A DNA stretch of 60,922 nucleotides, from assembly GCA_012729505.1 (NCBI GenBank), contig JAAYDA010000068.1:1-60922 (forward strand), given 5' to 3'. Shown here one piece after another: positions 8,003-16,708 of the stretch. Within the stretch, counting starts at the first letter, position 1. Each line of letters starts with the position of its first letter. A model generated the notes under the pieces. That model ran no database searches and was not told the DNA's origin. It saw only the letters and a list, made by a program, of their open reading frames with translations. Made by a program: the position numbers and the translations under genes. This stretch comes from Syntrophomonadaceae bacterium. Its GTDB lineage: Bacteria > Bacillota > Syntrophomonadia > Syntrophomonadales > DTU052.

Positions 8003-8983
8003 ATGAAAAGATTAATGCTGGTTTTTTCTGTTCTTATGGGGTTATGCCTGGTTTTGACCGGTTGTAATAACTCCAGTGGTGAGTTTACCCGGGTCAGACT
8101 TTGTGAGGTGACTCACTCCATTTTCTATGCTCCTCAGTATGTGGCTATAGCCCAGGGATTTTTTGCCGAAGAGGGCTTGCAGATTGAGCTTACTAACGGA
8201 CAGGGAGCCGACAAGGTTATGACCGCGGTTTTGTCGGGGCAGAGCGAGATCGGTCTGGCAGGGCCGGAGGCCAGTGTCTATGTCTATAATGAAGGCAAAG
8301 AAGATTATGGGGTGGTTTTTGCTCAACTGACTAATGGAGATGGTACTTTTCTCTTGGGAAGACAGGCGGAACCTGACTTTAAGTGGAGTGATCTGAGAGG
8401 CAAGACGGTTATAGGAGGACGCAAGGGGGGAATGCCCGCCATAGTTCTGGAGTATGTTTTGGAGAAGAATGGGCTGACGGCAGGAGAAGATGTGTTTATT
8501 GACACAACTATGCAGTTTGCGGCGATGCCGGGAGCTTTCCTGGGGGGCCAGGGAGATTATGTAATCATTTTTGAACCTACCGCCTCGATGATGGAGAAAG
8601 AAGGGAAAGCACATATCGTAGCGTCTTTAGGTAAAGAGAGCGGAGAAGTACCTTATACCGCTTATTTTGCTAAGAAGAGCACCATCGAAAAAGATCCCCG
8701 GTTGATTCAGCAGTTTACAAATGCCATTTATAAAGGGCAGCAATGGGTGGATAGTCACTCAGCCTCGGAAATTGCCCAGGCAATTAAACCATATTTTCCT
8801 GACGAATCCGACGAGATCCTGATTACTGCTATTCAGCGTTACAAAGAACAGAGCAGCTGGAAGAAGGACCCTTTAATGCTGGAAAAGGATTTCTATCTTT
8901 TGCAGGACATTATCAAGGATGCCGGAGAGCTTGACAAAATTGCCCCTTATGACAAAGTGGTCACCACCCGGTTTGTTCCATAA
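8003..8983 (+). CDS. ABC transporter substrate-binding lipoprotein, NMT1/THI5-like
   Basis: This 326-residue lipoprotein begins with a signal peptide ending in the lipobox LTGC (Cys ~21). The binding fold starts with SIFYAPQYVAIAQGFFAEEGL, typical of NMT1/SsuA proteins that bind sulfonates, thiamine-pyrimidine precursors or riboflavin-type solutes. GQSEIGLAGPEAS is the usual ligand-loop region. It is the last gene of the importer operon, 21 bases after the permease, with ribosome site GGGGGAGGGAGAAGG. No THI-box or other riboswitch is visible before the operon, so the ligand stays open. Confidence 0.9.
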   Translation: MKRLMLVFSVLMGLCLVLTGCNNSSGEFTRVRLCEVTHSIFYAPQYVAIAQGFFAEEGLQIELTNGQGADKVMTAVLSGQSEIGLAGPEASVYVYNEGKEDYGVVFAQLTNGDGTFLLGRQAEPDFKWSDLRGKTVIGGRKGGMPAIVLEYVLEKNGLTAGEDVFIDTTMQFAAMPGAFLGGQGDYVIIFEPTASMMEKEGKAHIVASLGKESGEVPYTAYFAKKSTIEKDPRLIQQFTNAIYKGQQWVDSHSASEIAQAIKPYFPDESDEILITAIQRYKEQSSWKKDPLMLEKDFYLLQDIIKDAGELDKIAPYDKVVTTRFVP

Positions 8984-8993
8984 TGTTAATGAC

Positions 8994-9024
8994 CGGGGGC
9001 CCCTTGGCCTCCAAAGGGCCCCCG
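8994..9024 (+). terminator. Strong hairpin after the ABC operon
   Basis: CGGGGGCCC (8994-9002) pairs perfectly with GGGCCCCCG (9016-9024). Only a weak T-rich tail (CTTATTT) follows, so termination may be imperfect. Confidence 0.65.
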
Positions 9025-9106
9025 CTTATTTGGCAGGGATTTGCCGCCCTCCAATAGAATTCAGCAATAGAATATTCTTTTAAGCCGGAAGAGAAGGAGC
9101 AGACCT

Positions 9107-9889
9107 GTGGATAATGATGAGTTTATGGAGATAGAGGACTTATTATTTGAAGATGAACCTGATGAAGAAATAGAAAGCAGTAAAAGGCCGGGATGTTTAA
9201 TAAAAATCGTGGCACTGCTGGTCTTGTTTGCCTTTACTGCATTGGCTTTGCCGAATTTTTCCGCGCTGTTGTCGGACAAACTCAATTTTTTAGACCAAAA
9301 CCAGGCCCTGATGGAAGATGAAATCGTACAGCGAAGCAAACCGGCGGTGGTCAGTGTTGAGGCTACAGTTGTCAGTGGACCGCTAAGTATGGAGGTGCGC
9401 CGAGGTACAGGCTTTAATATATCTTCCACCGGTACCATTGTAACTAATCAGCATATTATTGCCGATGCCAGCCAGATCACCATTCAATTTGGCGATGGCA
9501 CCAGTTATTCCTCCAACGACTATGAGATTGTTCCGGATGTGGATTTAGCTATTGTTAATATTTCCGGAAATGATTTGCCCACATTGGAGCTGGATTTCGA
9601 TTATCAAGCCCGCCCTGGACATATGATGACTATCATCGGAAACCCACTGGGGTTTGAAAAGATATCTCAGCGGGGAGAGATTGGGCGGCTGCTCAGGCTG
9701 GGCAACAGCCAGACCAGGCTTTTTGATATCAGAATGACTATTAATCCGGGTAATAGCGGCAGCCCGGTGCTTAATGATCAAGCCAAGGTGGTAGGCATAA
9801 TTTTTGCCAGCACAACTTACGAGACAGATGATGATCAATCTGAGCCCCGGGCTTTGGCTATTCCCATTCAGGCTCTGTCTTTAGACTGA
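9107..9889 (+). CDS. Membrane-anchored trypsin-like serine protease (S1C/HtrA-like, no PDZ)
   Basis: This 260-residue protein has an acidic cytoplasmic N-terminus (~1-26), one transmembrane helix (~31-49) and a chymotrypsin-fold protease domain facing outward. The catalytic triad is visible: His116 (VTNQHIIAD), Asp146 (PDVDLAIV) and Ser217 (NPGNSGSP). It lacks the PDZ domain of full HtrA/DegP proteins, so it is a short quality-control or processing protease. GTG 9107 is preceded by AAGGAG. It appears monocistronic; tandem degV genes follow after ~200 bases. Confidence 0.85.
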   Translation: MDNDEFMEIEDLLFEDEPDEEIESSKRPGCLIKIVALLVLFAFTALALPNFSALLSDKLNFLDQNQALMEDEIVQRSKPAVVSVEATVVSGPLSMEVRRGTGFNISSTGTIVTNQHIIADASQITIQFGDGTSYSSNDYEIVPDVDLAIVNISGNDLPTLELDFDYQARPGHMMTIIGNPLGFEKISQRGEIGRLLRLGNSQTRLFDIRMTINPGNSGSPVLNDQAKVVGIIFASTTYETDDDQSEPRALAIPIQALSLD

Positions 9890-10095
9890 TGGTGGTTCTG
9901 TTCTACCCATTTCTCTATTGGTTGTTAATAAACGGAATCCGATTCCCGGCATCAAAATAATATGTTAGGGAAATCAAAGATTAGATTATGCTGTTTTTGA
10001 CCGGACTGATACGAATATGGCCGCAAAATGACTAAGAGGATTCAGACTTGAGAATAATCCGGATAGGTCCATAAATGCTAGGAGGGATCCGAACA

Positions 10096-10920
10096 TTGGC
10101 AACTATTGTAGTAACTGACAGCAGCTGTCATATCCCGGCCTGTTTAGTGGAGGAATTCGATATCAGGGTGGTTCCGTTCTATATAAACATGGCGGGGGAG
10201 GAGTTTTTAGACAATCTATCGGAAAGCTACCAGGAGTTTTATCAGCGGCAGCGGAAGATAGCTGAATTCCCTACTACCTCACAGCCTTCGGTAGGTGATT
10301 TTGTTAAGGTCTTTAATCGTTCGGCACCAGGAGATAACATAATCACTATCCTTATGTCTTCAGCTCTGTCCGGTGCGCTTCAGTCCGCCAATATGGCCCG
10401 CGAGCTATTCAAAGATCGAAATATTGAGGTTCTGGATTCACTCAGCTCCAGCCTGGGGCTGGGTTTTCAGGTGTTAAAAGCATGTGAAAGCATTCGGAGC
10501 AAAAGAGAGAACATTCTGGAGGAAGTGGCATCAGTGAGAGACAGACTGAAGCTGTTCTTTCTGGTGGATAGTCTGGATAATCTGGTCAAGAGCGGCAGAC
10601 TCCCGAAAGCAGTGGGGATGCTGGGAAATCTGTTGAATATCAAAGCCATACTAACCGTTAGTAATGGTTGTCTGCAGCTATATGACAAAGCGAGATCCAA
10701 GCGCAAGGGAATGCGAAAGATGGTCAGTGAGCTGGAAATGGCCACCAAGAAGGCTATAGTTGAAAGGGTGGGCATCGCACATGTGGATGCGGCAGTTGAT
10801 GCTGAGTATCTAAAAGAAATGATTGAAGAAGTGTTCCCGGGCGGAGTTTTGATAACGGAAGCGGGGCCGGCGGTAGGTCTCCATATTGGCTCTGGGGGAC
10901 TGGCTTTAGTATACTATTAA
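10096..10920 (+). CDS. DegV family fatty-acid-binding protein (first copy)
   Basis: This 274-residue DegV protein binds a fatty acid and, in Firmicutes (FakB), presents it to the FakA kinase. The N-terminal VTDSSCHIP, the FPTTSQPSVGDF loop, SSALSGALQSA and the C-terminal ITEAGPAVGLHIGSGGLALVYY are family signatures. I chose TTG 10096 (MATIVVTDSS) because AGGAGGGA lies ideally upstream; ATG 10075 has no ribosome site and adds seven atypical residues. A second DegV gene follows. No fakA is present in the window. Confidence 0.88.
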   Translation: MATIVVTDSSCHIPACLVEEFDIRVVPFYINMAGEEFLDNLSESYQEFYQRQRKIAEFPTTSQPSVGDFVKVFNRSAPGDNIITILMSSALSGALQSANMARELFKDRNIEVLDSLSSSLGLGFQVLKACESIRSKRENILEEVASVRDRLKLFFLVDSLDNLVKSGRLPKAVGMLGNLLNIKAILTVSNGCLQLYDKARSKRKGMRKMVSELEMATKKAIVERVGIAHVDAAVDAEYLKEMIEEVFPGGVLITEAGPAVGLHIGSGGLALVYY

Positions 10921-11012
10921 TAATTAGCTGCTGATGAGAATTAATTAAAGGTTGTCGGATCTGGTATTTAAGAATAAACTTTTTTAGCATTTATTTTTTT
11001 GGGAGTGATCAT

Positions 11013-11840
11013 ATGGGGATAAGGATTGTGACAGACAGTACCGGCTATTTGCCTCCAGAAAAGATTAAAGAGCTGGGGATTGAAGTGGTTCCTTTGGAGA
11101 TTTCTTTCGCAGGGACAATTTTCCGGGAGGGTGAAATAAGCAACCGCGATTATTATGGCCGTTTGCGCTCAGAGAAAGCTTTTCCTACTACCTCTCAGCC
11201 TCCGGCGGGGGATTTTGTAAAGGTTTTCGAAAAATATGGACATGAAGAGCAGTTTCTGGGTTTGTTTATCTCTGAGGCTTTGTCGGGGACCTGGCAGTCT
11301 GCAGAGACGGCGGCGGCCATGCTTCCTGATTATGACATCACTCTTATGGATTCCCGGAGCACAGTAATGGGCTTGGGGTTTCAAGTATTGAAGGCTGCGG
11401 AAATGGCCCGCGATGGTTATGGCCGTGAAGAGATAATCAATGAAGTTGTAAAAATTCGCAGGGCGGTAAATATCGCTTTTGTAGTTGATAATCTTGAATA
11501 TCTGGTAAGGGGCGGCCGCCTGGGCAAGGCCAGCGGGCTGTTGGGCAACCTTATGCAGGTAAAGCCTATTCTGGGATTGGTTGAAGGGAAAATTGCACCG
11601 CTGGATAAGGTAAGGACTAAAGGGCGTGCCGTGCAAAAGATAGTTGAGGATTTTGAAAAACAGCGGACCGAAGGCACCATTGAACAGGTGTGTGTTATTC
11701 ATGTGGATGCTGAAGCTGAAGCACTGGAGCTTAGAGAAAAAATTGCTCAATCTTTTACGGGGCCCATAATTCTTAGTGAGGCGGGTCCTACTATCGGCTC
11801 TCATGTGGGACCGGGCACTGTGGGCTTAATCTATTATTAA
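11013..11840 (+). CDS. DegV family fatty-acid-binding protein (second copy)
   Basis: This 275-residue protein is a paralogue of the preceding gene with the same landmarks: VTDSTGYLP, FPTTSQPPAGDF, SEALSGTWQSAETA, GGRLGKASGLLGNLMQVKPIL and SEAGPTIGSHVGPGTVGLIYY. ATG 11013 has ribosome site GGGAGTGATC. The tandem copies differ throughout, so the duplication is old and they may bind different acyl chains, as FakB1 and FakB2 do. A 92-base gap separates them, so they may not be strictly co-transcribed. Confidence 0.9.
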   Translation: MGIRIVTDSTGYLPPEKIKELGIEVVPLEISFAGTIFREGEISNRDYYGRLRSEKAFPTTSQPPAGDFVKVFEKYGHEEQFLGLFISEALSGTWQSAETAAAMLPDYDITLMDSRSTVMGLGFQVLKAAEMARDGYGREEIINEVVKIRRAVNIAFVVDNLEYLVRGGRLGKASGLLGNLMQVKPILGLVEGKIAPLDKVRTKGRAVQKIVEDFEKQRTEGTIEQVCVIHVDAEAEALELREKIAQSFTGPIILSEAGPTIGSHVGPGTVGLIYY

Positions 11841-11968
11841 ACCGCCATAAAAACGGCGGCGGGAGCGGTTTTGGCTGATACTCCCCGGATAGAAAGGACT
11901 GGGATTTATCCGGTAATGATCGTAATTGTCGGCGAGTGTTCTAAGCTGACATCCAAGGGGGAGGCATT

Positions 11969-13612
11969 ATGGTATTTCGCCAACTTGATCATATGCGACG
12001 CTATCGCCAGGTTCTTAATCGTCTGGGACACCACGGGTTTGGTTTTATTCTGGATCAAATGGGGCTATCCAGGTTTAAAACCCAGAAAAAAGCTGATTAT
12101 TACCGCTTTTCTGTGCCGGAAAGAATCCGGATGGTTCTGGAGGAGTTAGGGGCTACTTTTGTTAAGCTGGGTCAGCTGCTTAGTCTCAGACCTGATTTGA
12201 TTCCGGCTTCGTTTATTAAGGAGCTGGAAAAGCTGCAGGATGAAGTGCCTCCCTTTCCGCCCCAGCAGGTTAGAATGGTTCTGGAATCGGCGGGACTTGA
12301 TATAGCTTCGCTCTTCAGTGAGTTCGATTTTGAGCCTATCGCTTCAGCTTCTATCGGGCAGGTCCACCGGGCTGTACTAATGAACGGCCATGAGGTGGCG
12401 GTCAAGGTCCAGAGGCCAGAGGTGTCCGAACAGGTGGCCATTGATCTGGATATTCTGGAGGAACTGGCCCGCGTGGCGGAGAAACGCACCAAATGGGGAC
12501 AGCTGTACCAATTGGATGAGGTGGTCCAGGAGTTCAGCCGGGCCATTCGCGCGGAAATTGATTTTGCCCAGGAAGGCCGCAATGCCATGCGCTTTTATGA
12601 GCTTTTCCTGGACAACCCTGAAATTCTAATCCCTAAAGTGGTATGGGAGCTGACCAGTGAGCGGGTTCTGGTCATGGATTATCTTGCGGGAATTAAGATC
12701 TCGGAAATTGAAAGTCTTGAAGCCAGTGGAGCTGATTTAAACAAAATTGCCCAAAACATCGTGGATTCTCTCTTTAGTCAGGTTTATGAAGAAGGATATT
12801 TTCACTCAGACCCTCATCCGGGCAATATGGCAGTAGCTCCGGGCAACAAGTTAATATACTATGATTTTGGTCAGGTAGGCCAGATAGATGAGATGCTGAA
12901 ACAACAGGGAATGGATTTGGTGCTGGCAATGGTTCGTTATGATGTCAATGGAGTAACCCGGGCCTTGCTGGATCTTGGAGTTGCCAGAAAATCAGTGGAC
13001 CGTGAGGAGCTGCGCAAGGATATTTCCCGTTTGCAGCGCAAGTATTATGGGATACCAATGTCGCAGATAAAAATGGGGGAGGCCCTGACAGAATTAATCC
13101 AGCTGTCTTTGAAGTTTCAGATCCGGATTCCGCCGGAATTATCTCAAATGGTTAAAATGCTGATGACCGTAGAGGGAGTAATTATCAATCTGGACCCCCA
13201 GCTTAGCCTGATCAAGGTGGCGGAGCCTTTGGGCCGCAAAATACTGAAAGAACGCCAGTCTCCTCAGAAAATGCTGAGAATGGCTCGCGATATGGTGCTG
13301 GAATATGTTTCTCTGGCCCGTAGCATTCCCCGGGAAGCAGATACGGTCCTCAGTCTTCTGCAGGAGGGTGAACTGAAGGTAAAAATAGAAAACTCTAATA
13401 TGAAAAGCAATCTTAACCGTGCGGAAGTGCTGGTAAACCGCATCTCTATCACGATTATAATTGCCAGCCTGATCATCGGTACTTCCTTAATGTCGGCGAG
13501 AATGCCGTCCGGCTTCCTTTCCAAAATCCCTCTGGCAGAGGCCGGTTTTTTCCTGGCGGTTGCCTTGGGTCTTTTCCTGGTTTATTCCATCATCAGACGG
13601 GGTCGTTTTTAG
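11969..13612 (+). CDS. ABC1/UbiB (AarF) family atypical kinase
   Basis: This 547-residue member of the UbiB atypical kinase family carries the family-specific KxGQ motif (FVKLGQLLSLRP, ~residue 65), the Ala-rich loop ASASIGQVH (~128), the Lys of VKVQRP, HSDPHPGNM (catalytic loop) and YDFGQVG (metal binding). Two C-terminal transmembrane helices (~490-545) anchor it. In quinone-making organisms UbiB supports ubiquinone synthesis; in anaerobes it is thought to act in lipid or isoprenoid handling. ATG 11969 follows AAGGGGGAGG. The neighbouring DegV genes also suggest membrane-lipid biology, which is inference. Confidence 0.9.
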   Translation: MVFRQLDHMRRYRQVLNRLGHHGFGFILDQMGLSRFKTQKKADYYRFSVPERIRMVLEELGATFVKLGQLLSLRPDLIPASFIKELEKLQDEVPPFPPQQVRMVLESAGLDIASLFSEFDFEPIASASIGQVHRAVLMNGHEVAVKVQRPEVSEQVAIDLDILEELARVAEKRTKWGQLYQLDEVVQEFSRAIRAEIDFAQEGRNAMRFYELFLDNPEILIPKVVWELTSERVLVMDYLAGIKISEIESLEASGADLNKIAQNIVDSLFSQVYEEGYFHSDPHPGNMAVAPGNKLIYYDFGQVGQIDEMLKQQGMDLVLAMVRYDVNGVTRALLDLGVARKSVDREELRKDISRLQRKYYGIPMSQIKMGEALTELIQLSLKFQIRIPPELSQMVKMLMTVEGVIINLDPQLSLIKVAEPLGRKILKERQSPQKMLRMARDMVLEYVSLARSIPREADTVLSLLQEGELKVKIENSNMKSNLNRAEVLVNRISITIIIASLIIGTSLMSARMPSGFLSKIPLAEAGFFLAVALGLFLVYSIIRRGRF

Positions 13613-13687
13613 AGGCCTTCTCTTTTGTTGCGCTCCGGGTTTGCCTAAGTTATAGTTTTCTTATATTGAGGGGGGAGAGTGTTCCTC

Positions 13688-15130
13688 TTGGCTCATATGA
13701 GAAAAAATGAAGAGAAAAACCCGCTGCTAATCCTGGGTGAAAATGAATCAGCATATCAGCTGGCGGTCGAAATGGACCGTCATCTGCCTGTTATATGGGT
13801 CTGCCCGGGGCGAAAGCCCGGGGGAGCAGACCAGATAAAAGCTTTGGAAAACAGCCGATTGCAGAGTGTGGAAGGCGCCAACGGCGCATTTCTTGTTGAC
13901 CTGACTGTGGGAGGAGAGCCGCACAAGATCAATGCGGCAGCTATTATAATTATTCCTGAGCCCCACTATGATTTGATAAATGACTTCAAAGAAAATCGAA
14001 TGAGGGAGCAGCCCTCTGCACAGGTGTTAATCCTTAAGGAGGTATCTCCGCTGGTTTTTCGGGAGGTTGTCAGTGAAGGCCTGGCAGCGGCCCGGGATGG
14101 GCATCAGGTTTATTTGGTTGTTGATGAAATCCAGGTGGGATTTGCCGATGGTGAATACCTTTGCCAGGAAGCCCGGGAGGCCGGGGTAGTTTTCCTCAAA
14201 GATGCCGGAACAGACATTTATGCCCGTGTAAAAGACAGGCCCGGTTATCAGGGTGGTTTTCGGCCCGGGCGGGGCGGACACCTGACGGAAACAGCAGCTG
14301 CTGCTCCTTACCGGGTCTACTGTCAGACCGGGGTTTTAGGCGGTGAGGAAAGCCTTGTGATTGAGGCGGATCAGGTGTGGCAAGCTGATAATAGCCGGAT
14401 ACGGGCCGATTACTTTCAGATATTGCGGCAGTTGGGGGTTGTATCCCGCCGTCAGGAGGATTATCCTTTCCGAACCTGCCGCAAGGGAATCTTTGTCGTT
14501 GACTCAGGATGGGGTGAGCCATTTTCCCGGGAGGAAACAGTCGCCAGCCTGAGATTTTTATTGGCATCATATATAGAAGAAGTCCGGGTGCCCAAGGTTG
14601 ATTATGAAGTTGATCCTGACCGGTGCCAGTTCTGTCTGACCTGCTATCGGGTCTGCCCCCATCATGCCATTGAGATAGGAGGAGCTTCCCGCAATATGTA
14701 TGGACGGGCCATGGCTATTGATCCGGGGGCTTGTTTCAATTGCGGGCGATGTTATGCTGAATGTCCGGCACAGGCCATCCTCTGCCACAATGAACCTGAC
14801 CAGGCTCCGGCGGTCAGGATCCTGGCCTGTGAAAATTCCGGGGGCCCCTTATTAAAGGGAACGGAAATCGAGCACCGCCTTTTCCCATGTGCCGGTGCTA
14901 TTGGTTTTGAGCAGATGCTGGATTCCATCACACCAGGCTGTGACCGTCTGATAATAATGGCCTGCCGGGATGGGAAATGTGAGCATGGCCAGGGGGGACG
15001 CCGCTTATCCATGCGGGTCCGAAGATTGAATACCCTTTTGAGGTCACTGGAAACTCAGACCAGGGTGGAAGTGATCAGGGTTTCCGCCCAGGATAAGTAT
15101 GTAATAGGGGAGGAGGGGTTAAGGTCATGA
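13688..15130 (+). CDS. Degenerate HdrA-like / 2[4Fe-4S] ferredoxin / MvhD fusion
   Basis: This ~480-residue electron-transfer fusion has three parts. Residues ~1-300 resemble HdrA, but the FAD Rossmann motif is degenerate (LILGENESAYQLA instead of GxGxxG). Residues ~300-375 form a two-cluster ferredoxin (CQFCLTCYRVCP and CFNCGRCYAECP). The C-terminal ~110 residues are an MvhD-type FeS domain (LACENSGGPLL, FPCAGAIG, ACRDGKCEHGQGG). In related bacteria HdrA and MvhD link methylene-THF reductase to other electron carriers. TTG 13688 sits ~10 bases after GGGGGGAG; GTG 13679 is almost on top of that site and is less likely. It overlaps metV by 4 bases. Confidence 0.85.
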   Translation: MAHMRKNEEKNPLLILGENESAYQLAVEMDRHLPVIWVCPGRKPGGADQIKALENSRLQSVEGANGAFLVDLTVGGEPHKINAAAIIIIPEPHYDLINDFKENRMREQPSAQVLILKEVSPLVFREVVSEGLAAARDGHQVYLVVDEIQVGFADGEYLCQEAREAGVVFLKDAGTDIYARVKDRPGYQGGFRPGRGGHLTETAAAAPYRVYCQTGVLGGEESLVIEADQVWQADNSRIRADYFQILRQLGVVSRRQEDYPFRTCRKGIFVVDSGWGEPFSREETVASLRFLLASYIEEVRVPKVDYEVDPDRCQFCLTCYRVCPHHAIEIGGASRNMYGRAMAIDPGACFNCGRCYAECPAQAILCHNEPDQAPAVRILACENSGGPLLKGTEIEHRLFPCAGAIGFEQMLDSITPGCDRLIIMACRDGKCEHGQGGRRLSMRVRRLNTLLRSLETQTRVEVIRVSAQDKYVIGEEGLRS

Positions 15131-15795
15131 TTGTGGGCAAGCTCAAGGAACCGGCGGAAATCAGGGCCATGATAAAAGGCTACGATAAGGTTTTGGTTTT
15201 AGGCTGTGACGGGTGTGTTACCATTTGTCAGACCGGCGGAGCACAGGAAGCCCGGGTCTTGGCCCGACTCCTGGCCCTGGATGAATCGGGTGGCAGCTTC
15301 AGCTGCCAGACGGTATCCCGCCAGTGTGAATGGGAATTCCTGAAAGAAATCAAGGACCAGGTGGAGCAAAGCCAGATAGTAGTATCTACGGCTTGTGGAA
15401 TCGGGGTTCAGGCTATGAATGAATATTTTCCGGCCATAGCTACTGTACCGGCTCTGGACACTGAGTTCTTAGGAATGCCGGTGGAGCATGGCGTCTTTGA
15501 GGAGCGTTGTCAGGCCTGTGGAGATTGTATGCTCCATCTGACCGGAGGAATTTGCCCGGTGGCCCGCTGTGCCAAAAGCCTGATGAATGGACCTTGCGGA
15601 GGTTCTCAGGATGGAAAATGCGAGATTTCCCCCAACATCCTCTGTGCCTGGCAGCTCATATATGACCGGCTGACCCAGCTGGGACAGCTTGATCGGCTTC
15701 TGGGAATCCAGGAACCTAAAGACTGGTCTCTATCCCGGGATGGGGGACTGCGGAGAATGGCAAGGGAGGATTTGATTTTAGATGATGAAGAGTAG
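15127..15795 (+). CDS. metV: Methylene-THF reductase partner subunit MetV
   Basis: This 222-residue zinc/FeS-type subunit accompanies MetF in acetogens and syntrophs. Its N-terminus carries Cys-rich LGCDGCVTICQTGG and TACGIGVQ. The C-terminus carries the diagnostic cluster ERCQACGDCMLHLTGGICP...RCAKSLMNGPCGGSQDGKCE, which corresponds to the methylene-THF-reductase C-terminal family. It starts within the previous gene's stop and overlaps metF by 14 bases, so translation is probably coupled. In Moorella MetFV works with HdrABC-MvhD; here HdrBC are absent. Confidence 0.88.
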   Translation: MIVGKLKEPAEIRAMIKGYDKVLVLGCDGCVTICQTGGAQEARVLARLLALDESGGSFSCQTVSRQCEWEFLKEIKDQVEQSQIVVSTACGIGVQAMNEYFPAIATVPALDTEFLGMPVEHGVFEERCQACGDCMLHLTGGICPVARCAKSLMNGPCGGSQDGKCEISPNILCAWQLIYDRLTQLGQLDRLLGIQEPKDWSLSRDGGLRRMAREDLILDDEE

Positions 15796-16696
15796 ATTGG
15801 ATCAGATCCTGCAATCCGGCCATTTTGCGGTTACCGCGGAAATAGGTCCGCCTAAAAGTTGTGACCCGGCCTTTGTGGAAAAGAAAGCTGATATTCTTAA
15901 GGGCTATGCGGATGCTTTCAATATAACCGACAACCAGACGGCTATAGTTCGCATGTCCAGTATTGCGGCCGGGGTTTTGGTGCGGCAAAAGGGGCTGGAG
16001 CCGGTGATTCAGATGACCTGCCGGGACCGGAATCGCATCGGCCTCCAATCTGATCTGCTGGGGGCAGCCGCATTGGGAATTAAAAATGTGTTGTGTCTGA
16101 CCGGTGATCATCAAAGCTTTGGCAATCATCCCCAGGCTAAAAACGTTTTTGATCTGGATTCCATCCAGCTGATCAAGGCGGTCAAAGATTTGCGGGATGA
16201 AGGACGTTTTATCTGCGGTGAAGAGATGAAGGTCAAACCGGATTTTTTTATAGGCTGTGTGGAAAATCCTTTTGCGGATCCTTTTGAATTCCGGGTGCTG
16301 CGCCTCCAAAAAAAGGTGGAGGCGGGGGCTGATTTTGTCCAGACCCAGTGTGTGCTGGAAATGAACAGGTTCAGGGAATTTATGCAGCAGGCCCATGATC
16401 AGGGGCTGACCGAAAGGGTTGCTGTTTTGGCGGGAGTCATGCCGGTCAAATCAGGGAAAATGGCGCGTTATATGCAGAAAAATGTGGCAGGTATGATGGT
16501 GCCTGATGAGCTTTGTGATCGTTTGGAAAAGGCTCATGATCCCCAGGAGGAAGCCATAAACATTGTTGTTGAACAGATCGCGGAGCTTCGTGAGATTCCA
16601 GGGGTTAAAGGAGTTCATATCATGGCGGTAGCCTGGGAAGAGGCAGTTCCGGAGATCATACGCCGGGGCGGCTTATTCCCGCGACCTTCCGCATAA
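15782..16696 (+). CDS. metF: Methylenetetrahydrofolate reductase MetF
   Basis: This 304-residue TIM-barrel enzyme interconverts 5,10-methylene-THF and 5-methyl-THF in the methyl branch of the Wood-Ljungdahl pathway. FAVTAEIGPPKSCDP is the N-terminal signature, NVLCLTGDHQ the substrate loop, and GADFVQTQCVLEMNRF and VAVLAGVMPVKS are conserved barrel strands. The length is normal. Being inside an operon with MetV and Hdr/MvhD-like proteins implies an electron donor or acceptor beyond simple NADH. Whether it runs in the oxidative or reductive direction cannot be told from the sequence. Confidence 0.92.
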   Translation: MMKSRLDQILQSGHFAVTAEIGPPKSCDPAFVEKKADILKGYADAFNITDNQTAIVRMSSIAAGVLVRQKGLEPVIQMTCRDRNRIGLQSDLLGAAALGIKNVLCLTGDHQSFGNHPQAKNVFDLDSIQLIKAVKDLRDEGRFICGEEMKVKPDFFIGCVENPFADPFEFRVLRLQKKVEAGADFVQTQCVLEMNRFREFMQQAHDQGLTERVAVLAGVMPVKSGKMARYMQKNVAGMMVPDELCDRLEKAHDPQEEAINIVVEQIAELREIPGVKGVHIMAVAWEEAVPEIIRRGGLFPRPSA

Positions 16697-16708
16697 GGAA
16701 GTGATATT

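Noticed and set aside
11871-12149. 92-codon frame before and overlapping the UbiB gene
   Set aside because: It overlaps the strongly supported UbiB coding region in another frame and has no ribosome site.
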